64,000 nt of DNA from Warburgia ugandensis (lineage: Eukaryota > Streptophyta > Magnoliopsida > Canellales > Canellaceae). The stretch covers positions 9,998,327-10,062,326 of the forward strand of contig CP141137.1 of assembly GCA_035236585.1 (NCBI GenBank), read 5' to 3'. Positions 21,491 through 31,160 of this stretch are shown in pieces (the stretch's first letter is position 1; every line of letters begins with the position of its first letter). Position numbers and translations under genes: made by a program. Under the pieces are notes generated by a model. The model saw only the letters and a program-made list of their open reading frames with translations. It made no database searches and was not told the origin of the DNA.

Positions 21491-24400
21491 CGTACATACC
21501 CGTGTACCCAAGAGAGACATTACAAGGGCACCCAACTTGTACGAGCCGTATGCTTCCAACGACAGCTTCTTTTTATCAAGCATAGTTTGAGCTCTCTTCA
21601 CATATTCAAGAGGTTCCAGCATGTGTTTCTGTAGATATATAGGAAGGAGAACGTATCCCATTTGATTACCCCACCTAGCAAGGGACTTATTTTTCATCAT
21701 ATTGGAGACATCCTGGCAGAAATGCGGCCAATTTGAGCTTCAATTTCTGCACACAGTGATTCGCCAGAAAAGAAAAAATGAAGGTTTAGAGGACTTAGAC
21801 CTGCAATCCAGGCTGTTGTCTGGTGTTAACCATTGCCATCCCAGTAATTCGGAGCTGCTTCTCCAGCGATTCTTGTAGCAAAAATAGAAAGATGATGAAT
21901 TATCAAGCAATAGGAATATTGATGCAATGTTACTAATTACGTGATAGAAGCTTACTGTCAGATCGTAACGCCAAATATCTAGCTAGTCCCAACCATATCA
22001 TCCCCAAGAGAACGTCATTGATAGTCTGTAAATACATCATAAATCCATCAGTTTGAAAGATCTAGGTTAAGGAAATAACTTACTGAGTTCTACTTCACAA
22101 TTGACAGAGAATCCTTATGGTAGAGGCAACATATTACTGGACATAATTAGACAAAACACTCCCCATTGTTTTGCCTGCGTATGCATAAAAACAGACAGAA
22201 GTACGTGCGGAATAGAGATACTTATGATCCAAACGGTTTATCATCCAGGCCACATCTTAGATGAGCAATGCACCAGATTCCCCTACAGTTGTGTGCTAAT
22301 TATCGAACTTGTTAAGATTTTGGCACCAATATTGTTCTTTAACTCTTAACATTCCATTTTCTACGTACAACATTCCGTTACCGACAGAAAACTCTTTTAT
22401 GGAGAAGAGGGGTTCGATCATCACAATTGAAACAGTCAACATATATTTTGATTCGTGTTCTACTGACCCATGCTAGACACAATTATGCATGAGAGTATAA
22501 AGGGCAGTGCAGGGTCGGAGGAAGGTGTGAAACCCAAGTGGTCCATCGTACGCAGCTTTACCTTGCAGTTTTGCCAGAGGCCATTTTCCATCTTGAACCC
22601 GTGCCTTCACTATTATAGATAAGTGTAATAGTTCTAAACACGTTGAGAAAATATATGGCCTTAAAAGGAGCATTAGCAAAACAAAAAGTGCAATAGTCAA
22701 ATATTAATTCTTAAGAGCTTCTGCATCGTATGTCTCAAACTCCTCTGATTTAGAGAACACCCCCTTTTTGGTAGGCAAGCGCGGGCTTTCTGTGATAACC
22801 CAACACACACGCAGCCTTTTCAAAAGAAAGTAAGAAAGCCATAATTGAGCTAGAAAAAAAATGAATGAATGACCAATATCCAGAGATATAATATATGATT
22901 GAATGAAGTGGACCTGCCCATCCCAACCTAGGGTATGCTCGAAGAGGAGCATCTAAGATATTCATGACTAAATTGGATGCTGACGTACCAGTTGGTACTA
23001 AAGGATATTGCCATGATAGTCACTGTACCTGTATTGAAGAGGTGTGATAGTATTAAGATCATCGTGCAATGTCCTAATCAAATGCTTAGTGTCACGATCA
23101 CACCTTATGAGCATAAGCTGTGTCCTCCATCATGATCTTGAATGAAATTATCCAAGGAATCATGCACTATGTCAAACACGCATATAGCGCAGTGGAAAGA
23201 AAGAAGGGAGAGGAGGACTATTGTGCCCCGTCTGATTCTAGGCAAAGAGGGGATAGATTGCTGGGAATGGCACTGATGAAAGGGACTAAGACCTTTTTCT
23301 TTCTTTTTTATTTTATTTTTCAAAAAAATGGAAGTAATGTTTTGCCTCTTTGTTTTTTTCCACATATATATGCCTTTTTATTTTATTATATATATATGTA
23401 TGTATTTTCAACAATCCAAGAGGTTCATCTAATTTATCCCATCTCATATTTCCTAGGTACCAAATCTCAAGTAAGTCGGATGCCTCTAGGTCTTCTATAT
23501 TAGGAGCTTTTGAAGTAAAAAATAGATGGTATTATGTATTTTGAAGACTTGTTGTACTAAAAAGTCTATTTTATTTTTTTTATTCAAAAGCTTAAAAAAT
23601 GGAGGACCTAGAGATATCTCATTGGCATGAGAATTGACACATGTGCCAATGAGGTGGGGCAAATCACATGAACATCTCAGTTTGTTGAAAAAAACATGAA
23701 AAATGAGCTTGCCTTTTAGTTGTAAGAACACGTATGATACAACCAGTGTATCATATAATTACTATAGAGAGACAGAATACTTATACAACACAATAGGTCA
23801 TCAGTGTTCTTAAAATTGAAAAGTGAGCCACTTTTTCATTTTTTAAGTGATCCAAGACGTTCATTTGATTCACCCGTCTCGAATGGTCTAAGAGATCCAA
23901 TCTCATGTCAGTTGAATGTCTTTAGGTCTTCTATTTTTGTAACTTTTGAAATTAAAAAAACAAATGATATACCTTTGTTGCGTTAGAGAGTCTATTTGTC
24001 AGTCAATAGCCTAAACAGAATAGGTCAAGCAAGATGTCTAAGGTTGCGTTTCCAAAATGCATTACTCTAAGTGTCAATTTTTTTTCCGTTGTCACTTCGA
24101 TCTGGACAAAAGACTGAAATTTCAATTACGATTTTAGTTGAAATTTTGATATTAATTATAAGCTAAAATTTTGGCCAGAATTTATGGGTGGAAGAAAAAA
24201 GAAGCCAATATAATAGAGGTGGACCAGAATTTGAACGAAACTGTAATAATCTAGTTTACATCATTTTTTTTTTCGCCGAAATGAAATTTCGGCCATTTCG
24301 GTTCGGGATTCACCTAAGACTGAAAGTATAGATATTTGGTTGTCGGATTATACTTACTGATACGAAGGAGAGCTTTGGAGCAATGGTACAGTTGTCGTCG

Positions 24401-25766
24401 CGTGTCATCGTGTGTCACAGGTATAAGAAGGAAGCTGGTATTGGATGGACGGTCAATTAATTCAGATATCGGTTCCTATGATTCGAAAGTGGGTGAACCT
24501 TATTGATTTGGGACTGGTGGGTGGGATCCCAGGGTAAGCTGCGTCTTGCCCTAGTATAGTTGATCCATCCTTTCCTCTGATTTTTCCAATCTCAAGAACC
24601 GAAAATCACAACTGTTGGGTGACTAGCATCCAAAAAAGCTGTGTTTTCGGGACCATTGTTTACATGATTTCTGTAGTCGTCAGTTTTGATGTGATCAAAC
24701 ACATTGTTTCATACGCTAAAGTAATTTAATCCATGAATTCTTTTGAAATGGAGTCCCAAAGCAAGAGAGATCAGATGAACGAACCGGATCTACTGAAACG
24801 CGTTCATGTGAAAGTTTGGCGTCAGGGAGAAACTTACCAACGAGATCGCGCACTACGGTAGAAGAAGAGTTTGACTATCAAAAAAGAAAGTACTAGCTGA
24901 GAACGTAAATTACCCCGTTGACTGCGTTCTTCACCATTTTCATGTCGTCGAGTCTGAATTTTGCAGTTACCAAGCTTCTCGGCCACAATTCCACACCGGC
25001 ACCACCGCTGATTGGCGTTTTTGTGTCTTTAACCCACAAACTGTGAAGCACGAAATCAAGCAAATAGACTAAGGTCAGCCAGCACGACATCAGAAATCTC
25101 CGGACCCTTTTCGACGCGGAATCAGCAGAGTTCCGGCCACTTTTTCCTGAGGGGATCGTAGGCGGCAATTCCGGATCATCGGCCCTCTTACAACAAGCAA
25201 GGAAGAGAGACATCAATGAGGTTCCATCACCAAGAGCATGGTGAAGCCGGAACACACAAGACTTCTGAGGTTGCAACATGTGGATCTCCCACAGAGGCTT
25301 GGTCTCATCCAACGGTGAAGACACTGTCAAGTCAGCTAAATAACCATTCACCACCTCCTCATCATCACCGTCGATTTGGGTGCTCGGAACTATGACATGC
25401 TTGTCCATGTCGACGTTGGTCTTTCTCCAGTGTTCGACCCCTCTCTCGTCTCTCACCTTCCAAGACAAGAAAAGCATTATTATCAGAGGGAGAGGCCAGG
25501 TAAGAAGCGGAATAATATACTACTGGAGCGCCACTGTATGAGGATTCAGAAGAGCAGGGATCAGGGGAGAGAGAGAGAGGAGATATACTAACCAAGAGAC
25601 TGCAGAACCTGGGGTGTTTCAAGAGAGTCTTGTGTAATTCGGCCTTACACGCCTCTATATCAATCGGAAACTTGAGACCCACTGCACAGTTGATCACAGT
25701 TTGCATCTCCGGCCGGAGAAAAAATCTTCCGGCCGGGGTGACTGGCAAGTCTTCTTCTCCTTTCAT
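20431..25766 (-). CDS. WSD1: WSD1-like wax ester synthase/diacylglycerol acyltransferase, seven exons
   Basis: Exons (minus strand, 5' to 3'): 25766-25593, 25456-24914, 22025-21956, 21871-21801, 21712-21500, 20826-20689, 20586-20431. All introns are GT-AG and the joined frame of 454 residues is intact, a normal family length. The enzyme family joins acyl-CoA to fatty alcohols or diacylglycerol at the ER. The active-site motif HHALGDG is at residues 130-136, preceded by KPLWEIH. A hydrophobic segment lies near 179-198. NDVLLG (about 242-247) and SNVVGP (about 375-380) are the usual C-terminal-domain (DUF1298) motifs. Residues 358-403 come from exon 6. Intron 2 is 2.9 kb and intron 5 is 673 bp, both carrying transposon remnants. 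Wax synthase and DGAT activity cannot be separated from sequence alone. Confidence 0.92.
20876..21420. mobile_element. hAT-type MITE in WSD1 intron 5
   Basis: The ends TAGGGGTGGCAAAATACGA and, inverted, TAGGGGTGGTGTTGTATCG match the TAGGGGTG termini of plant hAT MITEs. Eight-base flanks AAATATAT and ATATATAT agree at 7 of 8. Inside, words such as GGTTCGAGTTAAGAG and ACACGATTTGAACTCAACAC are typical of this MITE group. Confidence 0.65.
21065..21265. repeat. Nested short palindromes inside the hAT MITE
   Basis: The word AGGATGGTTTTTCAAAAACC and variants (AAACCATCCTATAT, AAACTATCCTATATTC, AAGCCATCTTATATT) alternate in both orientations at least five times. Similar words recur at 59555 and 60560-60630. 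This resembles CACTA subterminal repeats. Confidence 0.45.
21437..21488. repeat. (GA)26 microsatellite in WSD1 intron 5
   Basis: On the gene strand this is a (CT)n tract starting about 11 nt after the 5' splice site of intron 5, and it abuts the hAT MITE. Confidence 0.95.
22499..22610 (-). repeat. Au SINE fragment in WSD1 intron 2
   Basis: Reverse complement of Au with an internal deletion and no complete head: TAAAGGGCAG, GTGGTCCATCGTACGCAGC, TTTACCTTGCAGTTTTGCC, CTTGAACCCGTG. It runs in the sense of the host gene. Confidence 0.7.
23408..23687. mobile_element. Foldback element in WSD1 intron 2
   Basis: The left arm 23408-23524 (CAAGAGGTTCATCTAATT, CCTCTAGGTCTTC, GGAGCTTTTGAA) is inverted in 23568-23687 (TTCAAAAGCTTAAAAAATGG, GGACCTAGAGATATC, CACATGAACATCTCAG). 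The arms are about 115 bp around a 45 bp loop. No coding content. Confidence 0.6.
23845..23965. repeat. Third arm copy of the intron 2 foldback element
   Basis: Repeats the left arm of the 23408 element in the same orientation (CCAAGACGTTCATTTGATTC, TCTTTAGGTCTTCTATTTTT, ACTTTTGAAATTAAAAAA). Confidence 0.55.
24366..24421 (+). repeat. Au SINE head fragment in WSD1 intron 2
   Basis: AGGAGAGCTTTGGAGCAATG, then GTACAGTTGTCGTCGCGTGT, matches the Au head; the 3' two thirds are absent. No clear target duplication, so decay cannot be ruled out. Confidence 0.5.
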
Positions 25767-26033
25767 CTCTCTGTGTCAGTGGGGCTGTGGTTTGTGGTAA
25801 TCGTGCGCCCAGAAAAGGTGAGATGAATGGGAGAGAAGAGGGAGGCCTTGCTTTTGTGGCCAGCTTCCTTAATTAGATGGGGAAGTAAGTGTCACCAGGA
25901 CATAGAAAGAAAAACATGAACTGGGTTGGGCAAGGCTTTTATTGGCTTCCTGTGGGAAAGTAACTTGTGCAGGTTTGTGTAGAAGGAATGCTCTCGGGGA
26001 GCTCTATCACATGGTGAAGTTCAGTGTATAATG
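25767..26033. other. WSD1 leader and promoter region
   Basis: Upstream of the minus-strand start. A purine-rich tract at 25828-25852 (CT-rich on the gene strand) fits a 5' leader. No TATA box is evident. Confidence 0.4.
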
Positions 26034-26262
26034 CCCACTTTTTGTTGATCCTACCCGTTCATCTGATTTGCCTGACTTTGGATACTCTATAACCTAAAGC
26101 TCACTAAGTTTGGAGGATTCTCGCATCCGAAAAGAATACATCCATATCCAACAAGCAAAAATGTACATTTTCTCGGACACCAAAGTCGTGCAGTTTTGGG
26201 CTAACAAGCCATTCAAAGTCAGGCAAATCAAATGAACGGCCAGATCAGCCAAATGTGGGTCC
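26034..26262. mobile_element. MITE with about 45 bp inverted ends
   Basis: CCGTTCATCTGATTTGCCTG followed by ACTTT (26055-26078) is inverted at 26213-26240 as AAAGTCAGGCAAATCAAATG, with GTGGGTCC/CCCAC-type outer sequence. It lies about 270 bp upstream of the WSD1 start codon. Target duplication unclear. Confidence 0.55.
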
Positions 26263-26580
26263 ACTATGAAAGGCTTGAGATGCATGGGATCACTGTCATT
26301 TGAACGAGCTCCCGATGGCGGTTTCTTCTACGTAGAAAATTCTACTTATTGGACATATGCGTTGTATTCACTGGTTTACATGAGGCAACATTCAGACAGA
26401 AAGGTGCAAGCCTAATTTGACGGGATGAAGACATCATCCTCACCCTTTCGGTGCCCACACGACACCTGGTTCTGCACCACAAATTGAAGATGACTATGCA
26501 ATCGTGAGCTTTTTCCTAGTCGAAGTTGGAGACTGTAATACGGGACTTTAACAGAGGTTCCATACGAAGATTTCTACTTG
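26263..26580. other. Unrecognised sequence
   Basis: Moderate GC, no frame with a recognisable domain; lies between the MITE and the WSD1 inverted copy. Confidence 0.35.
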
Positions 26581-26793
26581 AGCTCCGAATTACTGGGATG
26601 GCAATGGTTAACACCAGACAACAGCCTGGATTGCAGGTCTAAGTCCTCTAAACCTTCATTTTTTCTTTTCTGGCGAATCACTGTGTGCAGAAATTGAAGC
26701 TCAAATTGGCCGCATTTCTGCCAGGATGTCTCCAATATGATGAAAAATAAGTCCCTTGCTAGGTGGGGTAATCAAATGGGATACGTTCTCCTT
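26581..26793 (+). pseudogene. Exact inverted copy of WSD1 exon 4, intron 4 and exon 5 segment
   Basis: These 213 bases equal, without any difference I can find, the reverse complement of 21644-21856. That covers 56 bp of exon 4, all 88 bp of intron 4 and 69 bp of exon 5. Because the intron is included, the copy arose at DNA level, not from mRNA. The sequence diverges abruptly at both edges (after 26793 TATTTTC replaces CCTATAT). No initiation codon or flanking exons are present, so it is a fragment, not a gene. Confidence 0.9.
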
Positions 26794-26877
26794 TATTTTC
26801 TTAAGCCTATGACTACTTGTATAGTTGAGACAAATCAGATTTCAGGTAAGGATATTTTTATCTTTCTGATATGGTTT

Positions 26878-27029
26878 GTCGTAATGTGATCTTGAGGTTA
26901 CAGATTCAAGGCATGGAATCAGCCTCTTGCAAAATACAAGGTAAGGCTGCCTATTATAGGCCCTTGTGGTTCCCCCCTTCTTTGGACCCCGAATAGGCAG
27001 GAGCTTCGTGCACCATGGCTGCCCTTTTT
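26878..27029 (+). repeat. Au SINE, slightly 5'-truncated, with target duplication
   Basis: Begins within the head (GTCGTAATGTGATCTTGAGG) and is complete to GGCTGCCCTTTTT. ATATGGTTT is duplicated at 26869-26877 and 27030-27038. It lies 85 bp beyond the inverted WSD1 copy. Confidence 0.85.
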
Positions 27030-27039
27030 ATATGGTTTC

Positions 27040-27672
27040 AAGCTCTAACAAGAGATTAAAGATTTTAAAGGTTCCAGAATATTTCAAGAATCTGATATAG
27101 CTTTCCTTTAGTATTTGGAAAGTCGAGATTGAAAAAATTCTCTTTCAGATATAGGGGTTTGTATTAAAGCTTTTGAAAATAGCTGCTATTGTAGTCTAAA
27201 GAACTTGTACTGTTTGATTTGAGGAATGCTAGATTGACACTCCAATATGAGAGAATTGTAGGAACCAAACTAGGGATGCCGTTATTAATATTATGCTTTG
27301 CATTCAAGTTATTACTTATTTAGCAAGAAACAAAATAGCGACATCAGTGGACATATCAGGCTGGATCCAAAACCTTTATAACGAGGATTATATTGGTCGT
27401 AATGGTTATAGGCTTGAATTTTTCTTTATCATATCACAGGGTTTTTAATTTCAATTTGTTAGATAAATTGAAATTGAAATTCAAGGACATGAAGATTTGG
27501 ATATATTAGGTGACGTATCCTCCACAGCTGATATAACGGTTATTATATACCAATATACAAGAGAAATTCATTTGGTGGATAAAATCAGCTAAATATTGTA
27601 TCGTTCTTCTGTAAAACCCAATGTACAGGCTAATAACTGATTTATCAACACTGTTTTATTCCAAGCTTATTA
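27040..27672. other. No gene seen; possible MITE end
   Basis: AT-rich. GAGGAATGCTAGATTGACAC at 27220 matches the left end of the MITE family at 11379, but no right end was found. Confidence 0.35.
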
Positions 27673-29229
27673 CAAAAATAATATGAAAAACCTCCTACTT
27701 TTAAACTTACCCCTAGACTTCATTTCCTAGCAATTGCGCCCCAACTTTGTAACTCTTTTTAATTGTACCTATTTTCTTACAACCGTTGATAGAGTTAAAG
27801 GTAGTTATATATGTAAGTTATAAGTCGTGTTTGACTTGCAAACCTGGCTTTGAATGCTGACGTGGCATGGGATGTAGTAATTCAGATGAAAACACAAATA
27901 GAAAAAGGAGAAAATTGTAAAATTAGTTCTTCTTCCCCAAGTAAAGTTTCGTAACTGCATCCCTCAAAGTACTCTTCTGAATCAAAGCACATTACATTCA
28001 ATTGCCTTAATCTTTTTAATCATACCCAAAATATAATTCATCTCCTCCTTCAAGATCCAATCTGTACATGTATAGTTCATCACAACAGTACTTTGTTCAA
28101 GATGAGTTCTTGCTGGATCTAGAACTGAATCATTGCAATCTTCAAGTTATCAACACGAGTTGGTTCAATCACAGCACGATTAACCTTTTTATTATTATCA
28201 AAATTAAACTTTTACAAGCTCAATATAATCAATTGTTTCTTCTAATTTCTTCAAGATCATAGTGCAAACATTATCGTCCACATCTCTACAACTACAAAAA
28301 ATGGGCAAGGAAGACAAGAAACTAGAAAAGAATAAGGTAGGGGATAAGAAACTAAAAGAAGAGAAGAAAGTAGAGGAACCACCCGAGGAAACTCCACCAG
28401 AACAAATCGTGCTTAGAGTCTACGTGCACTGTCAATGTTGTGCAAAGAAGGTGAAACAAAGCTTGAGAGGATACAAAGGTGTGGAAGAGGTGGACACATA
28501 TTGCAAATTTCACAAGGTCACAATGAAAGGGAAAACCACAGATCCATTGAAGGTTCTGGGGAGAGTTAGGGGAAAAGCCATTGGAAAGTGAACTCCTCTC
28601 CCCTATTTTAAAACAGCCAGCAAAAGACGAGAAAAGCCTGAGGAAGAGAAAGAGAAGCCAAAACTTGGAGAGAAGAAACAAGAACCTCTGGTAATTATCA
28701 TGGTATTAAAAGTCCACATGAATTGTGACGCTTGCTTGCAGGAAAACAAGAAAAAGATTTTGAAAATGAAAGGCATAGAAGAAGTAGATTCGAATTTGAA
28801 GAGTTCACATGTTACATCTAAAGGTGTTGTTGATTCGACGAAGTTGGTGGGGTTATAAGAGGATTGAAAAGTATGTTGTAATCGTGAAGCAGCAGTCAAA
28901 AAAGGTGGTGGTATCGTTTGTGGGAGCTATGAGTAGAGATTTGTAGAGATGGACGAACATTTTTGCCACTGGCTGGAAGACTTCTTTCAGCTTGGAAGAA
29001 GACTTCATTTTATAGTTTTTCTCTTTTTATGTTTTTTTTTTTTTGATAATTTTACTTTCATTTACTGCAGTCCATGCCATCTAAGCCTTACTACCTTTAA
29101 CACCGTCAACAACTGTGGCAAACACCTAGCAACTGAAAAGGGCTACAAAGTTGGGGTGTAGTTGTTGTGAAAGTCCAGGGTAAGTTTGAAAATTTACAAA
29201 AACTTGGAGGTTCTTTGTACAATTTTCCC
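27673..29229. mobile_element. Pack-MULE candidate carrying a HIPP gene copy
   Basis: About 160 bp at each end are inverted copies. Left words: AAAACCTCC, AAACTTACCCCTAGACTT, CGCCCCAACTTTGTAACTC, GTTAAAGGTAGT. The inverted right end gives AGAACCTCC, AAACTTACCCTGGACTTT, ACACCCCAACTTTGTAGCCC, GTTAAAGGTAGT. The outer 9 bp flanks AGCTTATTA and TACTTATTA agree at 7 of 9, as expected for an old 9 bp MULE duplication. Between the repeats lies no transposase but a broken host gene of the HIPP family. This is the definition of a Pack-MULE. The TIRs have diverged, so the insertion is old. Confidence 0.65.
28301..28946 (+). pseudogene. HIPP (two-HMA-domain metal-binding protein) pseudogene
   Basis: HIPPs are plant heavy-metal-associated isoprenylated proteins that bind metals through two HMA domains and end in a CaaX box. 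Here MGKEDKK opens a Lys/Glu-rich region, then HMA1 (VLRVYVHCQCCAKKVK) up to a stop at 28589-28591. The family normally reads on as VELLSPIPK. The sequence GAACTCCTCTCCCCTATT shows this in another frame after loss of one base. The second HMA domain (VLKVHMNCDAC) resumes in a third frame and stops at 28856-28858. Its expected end (YKRIEKYVVIVKQ) follows in yet another frame to 28946. At least three frameshifts and no CaaX box make it non-functional. Both CxxC motifs survive. Confidence 0.85.
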
Positions 29230-29317
29230 TACTTATTAAGATAGTTTCTTATTGGTTATTTTAAATTTCTTATTGCATACAAGATTGCTTTGTGCTTAAG
29301 TTACAAGTATATAGCAT

Positions 29318-29880
29318 GTGGGCATCGTAATGAGAAAGGAATGGCGAGAGATTAATTTAGTTCCATGGATTGTGCTTTCAGATTTTTCTAGGACAACGTA
29401 TTTGGATTTTGATTGCTTGGACGCATCTATTCTGGACTGGCTTCAAGCAGGAAAAGCCAAGTTCAGGAGCTCAATCTTGCTGCTAGCAACGGATGTTTCT
29501 TTTTGGCTTGGGAAATCTAGATCGCTAGAAATAAGGCGGTCCATTAGCATGAAGAATGGAATGAGATTAGACATTTAAATTCCTGAATGGCTAGGTTGAA
29601 TTTGGAAACTAATTTAAGACTTGCCTTGGTTTGTAGATTTTGAAAAAGATAAACTTAACGATGGAAGCAGTCCCATTTACTGAAATTAGTGTCTAGAGAG
29701 ATCAACATTTCATGGAAGCCACCACATTAATACATTCCAACTCTCTTTCGATGGGTCGGCCAAGGGCAATCAGGAGAAGCTGGTTTTGAGTGTATCATTA
29801 GAAATGATCAAGGGAAGTTCATTGCAAGCTATAGCATCTATTTGGGGCAAAATGGTGGTCATTATTTTTTAGTCTTGATT
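29318..29880 (+). pseudogene. LINE/retroelement RNase H remnant
   Basis: A region at 29440-29560 resembles the LATDVSFWLGKSR-type stretch before the RNase H domain in plant LINE polyproteins. After further decay, LSFDGSAKGN (about 29740-29770) and, one frame over, AGFECIIRNDQGKFIASYS (29777-29833) give the start of an RVT_3-type RNase H with its first catalytic Asp. A frameshift splits the domain, and the rest is missing. Confidence 0.6.
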
Positions 29881-29944
29881 TGCAGCTAATAAGGTATCTT
29901 TGTGCCAGATTTGCTATGATTTGGTGGATCTGACAATTAGTATC

Positions 29945-30207
29945 GGATAAGCACACACACAAAGATAGTGATAAAGAATTTATGGTTCAGTTATCATGCA
30001 TATATTCGCAAGAGAGGAGGAATCCACTATTTAATCAAATTAAAATGTAAGGAGGATGAGGCTAAAAGCCTCCCTCAATGCTCCTTTGCAACTCTACATC
30101 TCAATTTCTCTCACTCACACTAACAAGAATCATAGTTTATATACATAGGATATCTTCTCACATGGATATAGATAACATGCGGGTCTACCCCAACAAAAAA
30201 TTACATT
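29945..30207. repeat. Interspersed repeat, LTR-like, shared with 42060-42313
   Basis: Shares ordered blocks with 42060-42313: GTGAYAARAAATTTAT, GGAGGATGAGGC, GCCTCC..CAATGCTCC, TTTCTCTCACTCACAC, ACATGG, then GGTCTACCCCAACAAAA at the end. It resembles the pattern seen near LTRs of plant retroelements, but no coding part is attached. Confidence 0.4.
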
Positions 30208-30835
30208 TTGTGGGAGACTTCTAACTGATGCTGGAAGCAATGGAGAGAATGAAGAACCGGTCTCTTGGCTAGGCAGATAACCCTGAAGATTGTCTAGCTA
30301 AGAGCATCAAGTTTGCATGTGTTTGATTCTTGGGCTTTTAACCCCCATAGTTGCATTCTAGATCTTCTTAGGTTTAATCTTCAAGGTATTGGAATTCTAG
30401 GAAGGTGTTCGATTGACTTTTGCTTGTTTATTAATTTTTTACTTGTTATTTTGTGCAACCAGTTCCTTCTATTAATGAATCTTTGCATTTACTCCAAAAA
30501 GGGAAAACTGTACTTTTCTTTTAAAAATAAATAAATTAATGTTGTCAAATGGATTGGTTGAACTGTAGATCTAAAACAAGTAAATCTTGATATGGATCAA
30601 ATCAAGTTTTGAATATCTAATTTTAATTCGCATAGGATCTAATTAGATGGGAAATTGACCTAAAAGTAAATTTTATATATGTATTCTCTATGTGAATGTT
30701 TACATTCTAATTTCACTCTTTTCTTTAAAAGATTCTATTGAATTGTGAATCCACAACCTTCTAGTTATGACTTGTGAGATAGGCACTTAACTAGCTCAGG
30801 TTGAGGGCTCTCACTCACACCCGTTTCTTTTTAGA
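30208..30835. other. No feature seen
   Basis: AT-rich; a 73-codon frame at 30313-30534 is unrecognised. Confidence 0.35.
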
Positions 30836-31160
30836 AGGAATGTTAAATAGATGGTGCACATAAGAGCATAAATAGACTGCAAATCACTTTCAAATTGCTT
30901 TCATGATGGGACCCAACCTACTCATTTGATAGTGCAAGTAGTGGTTATATTGGAAACAAAAAATCATGAGGATCCTGGAATTCTACAATCCTAAAAACTA
31001 TGTTTTTGAGGTTTGAAGTTAGACTCTTTGTATACTTTTAAAACAGTGTTTCTCACAAGCAAAGTACAACTTTTTGGAGCTAGAATTGGCTAATTCGCAT
31101 GCTTTTTAAACTACTAGACATCCAAAGAAAAAGCATTCAAATGAAAGAGTTAGGTCTATC
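30836..31160. mobile_element. Left part of a MITE split by the solo LTR
   Basis: Starts GGAATGTTAAATAGATGG, a variant of the MITE family end seen at 11379 and 41251. The matching right end, CATTCATTTAGCATTCTTC, lies at 35900-35918, directly after the LTR. The insertion point is marked by CTATC/CCATC. Confidence 0.6.
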
